The notes under the pieces: generated by a model | Databases searched by the model: none | What the model saw: only the letters and a program-made list of their open reading frames with translations | Told to the model about the DNA's origin: nothing | Part shown: in pieces, positions 1-10,200 of the stretch | Numbering within the stretch: the first letter of the stretch is position 1 | How the letters are laid out: each line of letters starts with the position of its first letter | Assembly (NCBI GenBank): GCA_963942565.1 | Contig: OZ012685.1 | Span: 50,355,197-50,419,196 of the forward strand | Source: Maea johnstoni | Lineage: Eukaryota; Annelida; Polychaeta; Spionida; Magelonidae | Direction: 5' to 3' | DNA length: 64,000 bases | Made by a program: the position numbers and the translations under genes

Positions 1-277
1 AATTGTCTGGGTATCATTCAAATTAAGCTGTACTTTGAGCATTCTTGCGTTAGGTCTAAGATGAAGAGAACATGGATTGGTCGCCACAGACTTGTTACCA
101 TAGGGCTCGTTATGAAGCCATGGAAACACCTAATCTCGCCTCAGTGTGACGTCACTAGGAGACCGAAGAATGAGGCGTCTTGTATTTGTTTACATTATAG
201 AGGAAGTTGATGACGCACATGCGCAGAACTCTTGGGTGGTTCTCGTCAACACCCTATAGGGCGCCGTTCAATACAAA
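1..277. other. No gene or repeat identified
   Basis: Unique-looking sequence with slightly higher GC. I see no coding frame with family features and no RNA gene. Confidence 0.5.
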
Positions 278-839
278 GTCCGGTTAAATACCCCAATCGG
301 GAGAATTCTCCAGCTCAATAATCTTTACCTCCCACTCTGAAGAGTTCACATCATGTGTCATGGATACCCAGTTCGGGATAATTTTCTCAAACCACGTTTT
401 TTCCGGTTAGGGATAATTATTCCGTTCGGGGTATGGCATTCAATCTAAAATGGGAAGGTCAACTTTCACTGTTGACCTTCCGAAAAGCACCCATCCAAAA
501 TAAAAATCGGAAATGGAAGTTAATAATATCTTTATTAACTATGGCATTACTGACTTTAAGCAGCACCCCATGTCCGAAACTGATTTTATTGAAATTTTCC
601 TGTCCGAGTCAGGGACTCCCCGCAATGCACATGAACGGAGTCAATGGCCTGCTGGGAAATAGATTGAGTAAAGCTCAAGGCTGCCCAGACGTCTGGGAGT
701 TGAGGAAATACCAGCTCAGCAGCTACCAGGCGGCTGAAGTGCTCAATCTTTAAGTAATCAGTGTTTTGTGGCCACGTCTCAAAAACTGACAATATACCCC
801 GATCGGGAGCTTTCTCCTGATCGGGTTATCTAACTGGAC
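278..839. mobile_element. MITE-like element with about 34-bp imperfect terminal inverted repeats
   Basis: The left end GTCCGGTTAAATACCCCAAT (from 278) and the reverse complement of the right end GTCCAGTTAGATAACCCGAT (ending 839) continue into matching GGAGAA..CTCC. About 27 of 34 bases agree. The right end is also a hairpin by itself (CCCGATCGGGAG/CTCCTGATCGGG, 798-826). A clear target duplication is not visible. The 106-codon open frame inside (433-753) shows no domain and is not called as a gene. It is probably a non-autonomous DNA element; the family is unknown. Confidence 0.5.
453..481. repeat. Perfect 11-bp hairpin
   Basis: GGAAGGTCAAC (453-463), a 7-base loop, then GTTGACCTTCC (471-481). 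It lies inside the inverted-repeat element and is likely part of its structure. Confidence 0.6.
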
Positions 840-844
840 CAGTC

Positions 845-1610
845 ACCTGGTAACATCCATACTTTTGTTGACAGAAGCAGCTTTTGTCAAGACAGAGGTA
901 CATTTGTCAGACAAAAGTACCTTTGTCGTGGACAAGATTACTTTTGTCAGGACAAAAGTACTTTTGTGTTAAACATGGCGTGACCATTCGCCAAGTGTAA
1001 CATTTCAGAATTCTGTCCTAGTACCTTGTACCGCTCATAGATGGCCTGATCTATAGCCTGGTAGAAGCAATGTCCGGCACATCTATTCAGTCAACTGCTA
1101 TTGTTGGTCTGGTACGACATAATTAATACCGGCCATTGCGTGTCGTCTGCAGAGTGCTAAGCTCTCGTGCGTGTTACTATTTATAGATGGATAGGTAATC
1201 TTTATTTCAATAAATAGTTTTACATAGTAAACACAAGCAACTTTGAGAAGGTTATAAAGTCAATTACAATGCCACGTGGGAATGCCACGTGGTGAAAGCC
1301 ACGTGCGAATGCCATTATGGGGTGCCGTTTGTAACAACCATACTTTTGTAGACAGAAGCAATTTTGTCGAAACAGAAGTCTTAAATGTGACATTTGGCAA
1401 ATAGTCACGCCATGTGTAACACAAAAGTACTTTTGTCCTGACAAAAGTACTTTTGTCCAACAAAAATTACTTTTGGTCGAACCAATAGTAGTAGGCCGAA
1501 TACATGTGCAGGAGATGCTTCAACCACTCAAGTTACTTTTGCCGACAAAAGCACTTTTGACCAGACAAAAGTACTTTTCTCTAAACAAAAGTACTTATAT
1601 TGTAGTGTCT
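845..1610. repeat. Palindrome-rich repeat block built on GACAAAAGTACTTTTGTC
   Basis: At least a dozen copies or variants of ACAAAAGTAC/TTTTGTC occur. Perfect palindromes lie at 952-967, 1421-1436 and 1440-1457 (18 bp). A larger inverted repeat joins about 908-1006 with about 1384-1480, including TGTTAnACATGGCGTGAC on both arms. Direct repeats also exist: 851-901 resembles 1332-1380, and the GATCTATAG.CTGGT...GGCACATC stretch near 1050 recurs near 1640. This looks like nested or rearranged fold-back DNA elements. Confidence 0.65.
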
Positions 1611-1835
1611 TGCACCAGTTGAAGATAGAGTACGTGATCTATAGACTGGTTGAACCATCTCTGGCACATCCCAGATTCCATCGGTCTACTACTATTGTTT
1701 CAACCTAGTATACAATATGGTGTACCGATGCGGTTGAGTTTATGAATTTAGTGTCATGCTATTGTTCACAAACTTCAATATTATCCGAGGCAGAGTTCAC
1801 AGAAGTTTGGGAATTATTGCTTCAGTTTTTAATTA

Positions 1836-2871
1836 GGCATTGACCATTAGATATCCAGGGGGGGGGGGCCGTGTATAGAAGTTAGGGCACAATTTTTTTT
1901 TTCGTTGAGATTCAGGGCATGATTATTTTTTTTTCATCAATTCAGGGCACAATTATTTTTTTTTTCACAGATTTTGAGGGCTCAATTTTTTTTCATCACT
2001 TTCAGGAACCTAGGGTGTCCAAGTTCGTATGCCATTGGCGCACAGGGGCCATCCGCCGGTGGCACACTGCCATTGCGGCCGGGGGAGTGGGGTTGCTGTT
2101 GATGGATGGCTCTAGTGGTTGTCACCCTGGTCAGTCAGAATGGTATATAAACATTAGGTGGTTTATTAAAGAAGTGATAAATTTGCTTGGCCTAGGACTA
2201 GGCTAGGCTGACTGTGGCACACTGCCATTGCGGCCGGGGGTCTGGGGGCCGCTCAAGGCCCCCAAAAGCCAGAGGGTTCTAGATGCTCTGAGATGCATTC
2301 TCAGCCATATCTGAGCCCTAAATGAATTATTCCAGATGGAAATTCTTCCTGTTTTGAGAAACAATTTACCCTTTTTACCTTTTCATGGTGTGCAGGGCTG
2401 ACTGTGGCACATTGCCATTGCGGCCGGGGGTCTGGGGGCCGCTCAAGGCCCCCAAAAGCCAGAGGGTTCTAGATGCTCTGAGATGCATTCTCAGCCATAT
2501 CTGAGCCCTAAATGAATTATTCCAGATGGAAATTCTTCCTGTTTTGAGAAAACAATTTACCCTTTTTACCTTTTCATGGTGTGCAGGGCTGACTGTGGCA
2601 CACTGCCATTGCGGCCGGGGGTCTGGGCCCCCAGAAGCCAGAGGGTTCTAGGTGCTCTGAGATGCATTCTCAGCCTTATCTGAGACGCTTCTTTTTGGTG
2701 TGCAATGCTGTCTGGCCAGAGCCCAATTATTTTTTTTCATGGAATCAGAGCACAATTATTTTTTTCAAAGAATTTCAGGGCACGATTATTTTTTTCAAAG
2801 AATATCAGGGCACGATTATTTTTTTCAATTCTATACACGGCCCCCCCCCTGGATATGTAATGGTCAATGCC
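1836..2871. mobile_element. Non-autonomous TIR element with TTA target duplication (PIF/Harbinger-like by TSD)
   Basis: The ends are inverted repeats of about 42 bases starting GGCATTGACCATTA, then ATATCC, a run of nine to eleven G and GCCGTGTATAG. TTA flanks both sides (1833-1835, 2872-2874). Just inside each end are direct, same-orientation repeats of about 28-30 bases (TCAGGGCACGATTATTTTTT-type), two or three on the left and four on the right. No transposase frame is seen. Known: TTA/TAA duplications are typical of PIF/Harbinger elements. The family call is inference from the TSD alone. Confidence 0.6.
2206..2710. repeat. Internal 190-bp tandem repeat (2 full copies + 1 partial)
   Basis: Copies at 2206-2395 and 2396-2586 differ by a few bases. 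A third, shortened copy runs from 2587 to about 2710. Each begins GGCTGACTGTGGCAC and contains a short stem GGGGGCC/GGCCCCC. A degenerate partial relative lies near 2060-2080. The block sits in the middle of the TIR element. Confidence 0.8.
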
Positions 2872-3231
2872 TTAGTCAGAATGAGCGTATACATGTCACC
2901 TTTCAAATACGACCACCCACAAGTCTGTCCTCCTCTGAACTCCTCAGTTATGGCTTATGAAAGTGAGTAAAAACCAGGTCTAGGCTGGACATGGAGGCCT
3001 CCATTATCAGGACAGGGCTACACATTTTAAGCACCAACCTCTGATTGGTCAAGAGATAGCAACGGCAGGAAGTCATTACAGGGGTCATTATCTTAAAGTA
3101 GAAGTGAGACAGCACTGATCTCCATAGTGATAGGTATAAATCTAACCTATTATGATTGAGGTATATTGAAGACTTCTCAGTGTTTCCATTGAATGTTGGA
3201 CAGATCTCTAAGACTCTAGACTACTATATAA

Positions 3232-3815
3232 ACAAAAAAATGTACCTAATAGATTTGACAAGGCAAATTCATTTTTGGACTAACAGCTGATAATGAAAAA
3301 TGTCAGGGCTCTCACATTTGATTGGTGCTGATGGATAGAAATCATTGTCCTAATTGCTATGAAATACAGTTGTGCTATTCACAATTATTTGTTAGGGGTA
3401 ATTGGTTACAACTGTTAAAGTAAACACTGGAAAATGTGTGCGCATGGTGCCTGATTTTAGTGTATTTTATTTTTAAAATACTGAAATGGGATGTGTTTTG
3501 TTTCTGACTACAAATATATACTTCTGATCAAAAACTGCAAACTTCACTCAAATGGTCTTTGAGAAATACTGACTAAAACTGCCATGAAACGAAATGACTG
3601 AAAAAGTGAAACTTTATGGAATTGTCGCTAACAAAACAAATGCCTTTACTTAATGAATTTGACGAGGCAAATTTATGCTTGGATTATCAGCTGATAAGGA
3701 AAAGGTCATTTTCATGGCTTTTAAATTTGATCTGTGTTGGTGGATGGAAACCATTATGTCCTAATTACTATGAAATACACATGTGCTGATCCCTTAGAGG
3801 AAATGGTAACACCTG
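3232..3815. repeat. Diverged direct repeat pair (about 185 bp each, about 390 bp apart)
   Basis: 3232-3415 and 3630-3815 share an ordered set of matches: ATTTGACnAGGCAAATT, CAGCTGATAAnGAAAA, TTTGAT.nGTG.TGnTGGAT, TCCTAATTnCTATGAAATACA and a GGTAA.. end. This is an old local duplication or two copies of one unknown interspersed repeat. No coding potential is seen. Confidence 0.6.
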
Positions 3816-4097
3816 TGAGTCAGTAAGCCTGCCCTCTTGGGAATGGAGTCTAGACAGAGTTTACTATGTATGTTATTTTGCTTCCTGTCATCGAGATGAT
3901 ACTTTAGAGTCTTTAAATTCATCTTAGAAGGCTGGTCTGAACGTATGACTAAAATTAACTAATTCATTTAAATGACTTCTTACTGTTCAAACAGATATAA
4001 TTCACATGTTTCTGTGTGCGTTTTTCAGCTGTTTTGGCATGGCTATCGTCCACTAAATCCTGCTTGAATGCAAAAATGGTTGGCACTGCATCTCTTT

Positions 4098-4370
4098 TCA
4101 ACATTTTTTCTCTTGCGATCTCATTAGTTTTGCCTGCATATCACCCAAGAAGCATCCTGATACCTCAAAGTGGTCCTCACATACTCTTATATATGAAGCA
4201 AATTTGAAGTTCTTGACACTCCATCCAGTACCAATGTTTAGAAGGCATTGTGTTGCTAAATTCCTTTTTTCTGGATGTATGTTTGGATTAGGGATTCTAT
4301 GAGATGATCTTTTGTCACTAAGATTCCTGTCAGTCCTATTATTACAACCATATGCTTCACACAGCACCAT
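4098..4370 (-). CDS. Probable THAP-type zinc finger exon or gene fragment
   Basis: The frame opens MVLCEAYGCNNRTD, the usual THAP start (Cys4, Cys9), has SSHRIPNP at 22-29 and reaches VCEDHFE with Cys64 and His67. This gives a C2CH pattern (C-x4-C-x54-C-x2-H), with a spacer slightly above the usual range. The invariant tryptophan region is weak (RNLATQCLL). After HFE there is a possible donor (GAG then GTATCA, exon edge 4164), so the remaining 22 codons may be intron. Known: THAP domains bind DNA in host regulators and in P-element-derived transposases. I see no following exons, so this may be the first exon of a small gene, a transposon relic or a pseudogene. Confidence 0.5.
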   Translation of the reverse strand: MVLCEAYGCNNRTDRNLSDKRSSHRIPNPNIHPEKRNLATQCLLNIGTGWSVKNFKFASYIRVCEDHFEVSGCFLGDMQAKLMRSQEKKC

Positions 4371-6738
4371 GATTCATTACTTTCCCAACATGAGTAGGAG
4401 AACTGCACTGACTGTATCACTCAGCACCAGAGCATGTGACCTACGGAAATGGACGCCCCCATGGAATTGGGCAGGATGCCCTTGGCTTCACAGACAATTG
4501 CAATGTCCTCTCTAGTAGGTAAAGGAATGGATTTGTGAGTTGGTCAATTGACACATACCATATGGCACTACACTTTTAGCACAGGTTATCCCAATAGTGC
4601 ATTTGTCCTTTAACACAAAACAACTATTTTTATTCAAAATTGTCATAGTAAGAAAAAGCGAAAGCACACAACATCACCCTTTTCCATAACCAGATACCCC
4701 TATTATAGTGACTTCACCTTTGACCTGATCATTTTCACTCAATATTTTATCATCATAGAAATTCAAGCTTACCACCTACAAAACCTTAACATTTCTGAAA
4801 AGAACAGCATGTTAAGGGGGTTTGAATTTAAGGGCCGAGTCAGGTGCTAATTTACCTATTTCAATACAAAGATATGAATAACCACATACAAACATTACTA
4901 AGTGGTTTTACCTTTTGAGCAGGATTATTTACCTGGGCATGTTAGTAGGAATGCAGGTGAGAACTGTTCTATGTGATTACGGTTTAATTGATATTAGCCT
5001 AATTGCAATAAGCCTAATTTTGGTTCAGCTCAAGACTTTTGACATGTCTTCAGAATGCTTTCATAAATATGTGTCATAAGCCCCGTTTCAGTAAATAACC
5101 CCTTGCCTGACTGTCTTTTATTGTTAGTTTATCAGCATAGCTCATAACAATCAGGAAAAGGAAATACTAGTCTATTATCAATTCTAATTTTTTACATGAC
5201 GAGAAACTGAAATATATTAAAAAATAACCGTTCATTCACTATTCAGCATACAAAATGGGAGAAAATATAGTTTGATTGTTACCTTAGGAAAAATCCAGAC
5301 AATGTGACAAATTTACAATTTCCGGTATACATATTTTCTTTGAAAGTAGAACAGCAATAAAGATTAACTTCTTTATTTATCTATTTAACCTCATATACCA
5401 ACTTGAAAAGGAATCAAACCAACACAGAAGGGGAAATTTACTGAGATGACTGAGGTTTAGTCATATCACAAGTGAATTAGAGTCCCCAATTGAGCCTCCA
5501 AAATACATGTATTACAATTACGCTAACATAAATTAAGCAAAGTAAACAAAAGTTCTTACCTTCATCCCCAGCATGTCCCTATAGTTGAGCCTATAGTATA
5601 AAATCCATTTTTCACATGTTCGAAAGCACAAGAAGTGCATTTAACATGGTGACCAACAAGGCAAGTTGGCAAGATGGCCACCCCCAAATCTCACCCAAGT
5701 CTCCAGCCGTTTCAAGCCTCTGGACGAGATGAGCCTTCACAGTGGGAGTGAATGGACTGTTGGCTAGGCATTTTTTGTCACTGTATTACAGGTCGCTGAC
5801 TATATGTTAAGATATTTCCTCCCAAACTTTATTGTTTCTTTTTCATAATAGTCATGTAGTCATTGCTTGTTAGAGCGATTTAAAGTTTCTGGACTAACCT
5901 AGAACCTGTCCTATCAAATCAACAGCACTCACTCCAAAATGTCCATTTTTGCACATTCCTTGCAAAAACTGTAACCTTTATCATCATAATCATGCTTAGA
6001 CATTTTTTGACATGAAATGAAATTTAATGGTGGTCATGCTCACTGTCCATAGGAGGGATACTTTTCAACTTAATAAGTCACACAAAAATACACTGTCAGG
6101 CCAATTGAGAGCAAATGAAGAGTACCATATTACGAATTTGTGGGGTACAAAACACAAACAAAATCACATACTCATGCTTGTTTACTACTATCAGTAAAGG
6201 TACAAAGAAAAGTGTAATTTCCAGATAAAATATTTCAAACAAATTGGAGGCTACCATTAATCCAAGTCCATGTCATTTTGAAATATACTCATTTGTCAGC
6301 TGACCTGAAAACTATATCGTTGATTCTACTGAATATCAGCAAAGGATATTGATTTTTAAAAAATTCAAAAATGAAAATTGATTTTACAAACTATCTTTAA
6401 AAGGAAATTTGAAACAATCACCTAAAGTAATATTGCCACATTTCTCTTGGATAAAGGCGACAAGCCCTAGGAATTTGTACCATTTGTATATGATAAAATG
6501 ATGGACAAATTAAAGATTTAGAATTAAGATTCATCAAGCTCATTCAAGAGGTATACACCTGTGACTTGGACTTTAGTTTTGCCAGGGAAAGGTAGCTCTT
6601 TTAAAAGCATCTACATTTCTTAGTCGTAATCAGTCATGGTCGGTCAAGGAGGCTTGGTGGGTTCTTGTTGTCATGGTAGGTCCTCTATGGGCTCATGTGT
6701 GCACCTTTGAAATAAAAATGATAAACAGGCAAATATAC
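4371..6738. other. Gene-free AT-rich stretch
   Basis: No frame longer than about 70 codons shows family features, and I see no RNA gene, clear repeat structure or splice-supported exon. It may contain the 3' untranslated region or polyadenylation region of the giant gene; I could not identify either. Confidence 0.5.
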
Positions 6739-6799
6739 TTGTATGTATGTATGTATTTATATATGCATGTATGTATGTATGTATTTATGTATACACACA
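6739..6799. repeat. TATG/TGTA microsatellite
   Basis: Tandem ATGT units with a few TTTA interruptions, about 60 bases. Confidence 0.85.
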
Positions 6800-6905
6800 T
6801 ATTAGCGATCCCTCACCACTGCCTGGGTTCAATTCGAGCCAGGGCATGTGAAAAAGTTGTGAATGACTGGGGTTAGGCGGTGGTTTTCGCCGGGTACTCT
6901 GGTTC
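6800..6905 (+). mobile_element. Degenerate tRNA-derived SINE-like fragment
   Basis: Contains GGGTTCAATTCGA, resembling a B box, followed by a body with GGTGGTTTTCGCCGGGTAC. That stretch resembles the TTTTCnCCGGGTACTCCGG motif I know from SINE/LINE tails in many invertebrate genomes. It directly follows the microsatellite. No intact A box or target duplication is seen. Confidence 0.4.
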
Positions 6906-7173
6906 AAACGAACTTTGATTATTCATAAATCACTTTTGAATATTGATAATTCATTTTTTGAATATTCATAATTAACCTGTATTTTGAATTTTCATGTATT
7001 CATATTCATATATTACTAATATAAGGTAGTTTCGCTCTCAATGCTTTTGAATAATGAGGGTGTCAACCAAAACAGTATTGTCAAATTCCCGAGGATATTA
7101 TAATGGGTGGAGATCCATAGCTACATCTCAGATAAAAACATTTTTAGTACTGGAATACGAAACGGTATGAAAC

Positions 7174-7281
7174 TCACTCTTCACATGCACAGCTGTCAAT
7201 CACTGGAACCTTTTCTATGACCTCACCATCATCACACATGTACACAACATCCACTAAGGAAGTAGACGTGGCTCGGCAGCA
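7174..7281 (-). CDS. Last exon: second half of the C-terminal cystine knot (CTCK), with stop codon
   Basis: Acceptor TCTTCCAG precedes TGCTGCCGA. The exon reads 35 codons and TGA in phase 0, starting CCRATSTSLVDVVYMCDDGE and ending IDSCACEE. The CC start, the hydrophobic strand leading to MCDDG and the CAC near the end match the second half of mucin/VWF-type CTCK domains. CAC provides half of the eight-membered ring of the knot. The protein ends two residues after the last cysteine, as is usual when CTCK is C-terminal. The 5' neighbour exon (8515-8603) ends in SNCP, restoring the CPCC pattern of the family. Confidence 0.9.
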   Translation of the reverse strand, partial: CCRATSTSLVDVVYMCDDGEVIEKVPVIDSCACEE

Positions 7282-10200
7282 CTGGAAGATACAAACATGC
7301 ATGTCACTTTACAGTGGGACCTACCAATCAAATGACCTCCATATTGTGAAATTTTCATAAATGCAATAAATGAAGCTTCTAAGCACTCAGGTACAGAGGG
7401 GGGCCGCACCCGTGTTACGTATTTCGCGGAAGAAGGGGTCTTTTTCAAGACCTCCGCATGTCCGCGATTTTGTAAAAGAAGGGTACATTTTTGTACTAAG
7501 TATTGGGGGTGAAAATCCCCTTACAATCGACGAAATATACACGGCTCTGACGCTGAGTAACTGCCGAAGTGACTGGGCTTCCGAGTTTGCTGCCACCACT
7601 TGCTGCCGCTTAACAGGCAAAGAATTATAACATCAAAAGTTAAAATATGTGTTCCTATTCATCCAATGTCAGTGTTTTGATTAAAGAAGGGGTGTTTATT
7701 AACTGGAAAAAGTCAGTATTTTTACTAAAAACGGGGGCTTTTTTGGCCAGAAATCAGTGCTTTATGGGTATTGTTGAATTTTGATAATGAGCGTATGCGC
7801 CCCCCTAAATACCAAAGTGCTCCACCTGGGGTTTATAACTTGCAGCATAAACAAATTTCCGTAAATCATTTTCTGTGAACTAAGCTCCATTTCCCTCCAA
7901 TCAGGAAATCATTTCCGTGAACAGAACTTCCTCTTATTTCCCATAAACAAAAATAAAAAATAAAATCATTTTCCATTTACAGGTTTTCCCTAGACAGATA
8001 TTTTTTTTCAGTAAATGGATCCCTCTCCATTCATGAAAAATGGGAATGATTTATCATTTACCCAATTTATTTTATCACTATTTCCCGTTTAAGTAAAATT
8101 GGGTATATTTGCATGAATTGTTTGCATACAATATCTACATTTTGTAACAGATCATGTTGCACTTATTTAAAATATTTTAAATTCCAATGCTATTGCTGTG
8201 TATGATGTTACATATAGAAATAGATAATCAAAAACCTTGCTTCTCTGCCAAAGGCCTTCCTTAACTGAGCAACTATTGCCCTTCATATAGAAAAGGGACA
8301 GTGCGGTTCTATAATATCTGTGCAGGGGGTTCATTCTGTATAAGAGGGGGGCAAAGTGGGAGATGAGGGCTCAATTCATTTGACAGGTAGGTCTACCTTA
8401 TTTGTTTTAGGCACCACTCAAGAAAAGTGTTGCAGGAAAATCAATAGTATGAAATAGAAACAGTTTGTCAAACCCATAGAACCCACTTTTGAATCCGCAT
8501 CAAGTACTACTTACTGGACAATTTGACACAAGCCTCTTGGTTAGAAGGTCAATCGTCTGAATTGAAGAGCAGGGTCCTTCACACCGTGTAACTGGTACCA
8601 CTCCTGCAATGTCATTAGAAATCAATGAATGTGTTACGTCATCTAATTCAAACCAACCCAAATCATAAATAAACACTATTCAATATGATTGAGTTTCTAT
8701 CTTTAAATGCTGTAAAACCAAACAGACTGACATAATGAAATCATAAAATTTCTTAATTAGTAAACAGCTTCTTCTCTCTGATAAAGGTAAGTGGACTGGG
8801 AGTCTAAGCACTACAAGGAATATGTTTGAAGGAAGTCAGCTACCCATTTCTATGTAGGTGAGATGATGGAATCATACAGTGTAATGATTTGGTAAGCTAT
8901 TTATATCAACTGTGTTAATAGAACTGTTAGTGATGTACAACGCACATCAACCATAAAGGTTTACATTGCATTTACCCTTCTTTCAAATCGTAGACACAAT
9001 ACCTCAGATGAGACGGTACAAGGCTCTAATGTAATACAGTTCCGACGATTCAGGTTTTTAATGACCCTTCTAACGAGAGGAATTCTTACCATAACATCCA
9101 TTAGCATTCTGATGTGGTTCTGGAGCTTGCAATCGCATGCAACCTAGCATAGATAAAACTTATATTTTAATATTTGCATAACTATTTGGAGTTATTTTCA
9201 CTATGCAAAGTAAACCTGGTAAACCTTGCACAATATCAAAATTAATTGAATACATTGTATGGAGGTTCCCATAAAGTAACCATTTCATGAAATAAAGGAT
9301 CATATTATATTTGTATATTTCAATGCTTAAGATACCCTAGGACTTAATGGAAATTTCCCTTTTAAGATTATCATATTCCACAATTTTGTATTCCACACCT
9401 TCAAAAAGGACAATAAACGATGAGGTGCACCAAAGACTAGGATCATTACCCAGATAAAGAATGGAGAAATGTGATAATTTATATGACAAACAACTAGAGC
9501 AGAAAACAGACATTTAAAAGTTTGCTTATGTTAAATTTATATGATTTGCAGCTTCAAACATTTGAACTCCAATTAAAGCAAAGTAACTTTGTACCCCAAT
9601 AAATGAGAACAGCATATTGTCCTATTAAGAAAAATGCTTGTTCAAAACCTTTGTATCCAGAACATTCATAACTGTTCAATTCTTGGCTTTAATAGTTGTC
9701 AAATATCTATGGAATTACAAATTCAAAATATAATTATAATGATAAGCAAATCAGTCAATAAAGCAATTGTCATGATCATTATTTACAAAGAGCATGCCAA
9801 GCAAGGGTAATAGGAGACTTTTGAATACCCATGTATTGAAATAAGATATTCACCATGGTATTATTTCTATACTAATAAAGGAACCTTAAAATAACACCTT
9901 TATTTGAACTGTCATTCAAGTAAATTAAAGCATTATGCATTAACTTTGTAATTCTTTTTACTGACGCATACACGTCAATTCCACATAAAATCAAAAGATA
10001 AAATAATAAAAGGGTGCATGTCTGTATATAATGTACTGATTGTGAGTAACCTGCAACATGATATATAAACCAGAGAAAAAATAACAAAAAACATATCTAA
10101 AAGGCTAGAAAAATAAAAGGTTACGCGAACAGAAGGAACTAAACATTTGAACTAGACTAAGAAAGTGACACCCACTTGAATGCAAAAAATAAACTGATGC

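Noticed and set aside
433-753. 106-codon plus-strand frame as a gene
   Set aside because: It lies inside an inverted-repeat element, covers a perfect hairpin and shows no recognisable domain.
2662-2970. Phe-rich overlapping plus-strand frames
   Set aside because: They are translations of the TTTTTT-containing subterminal repeats of the TIR element.
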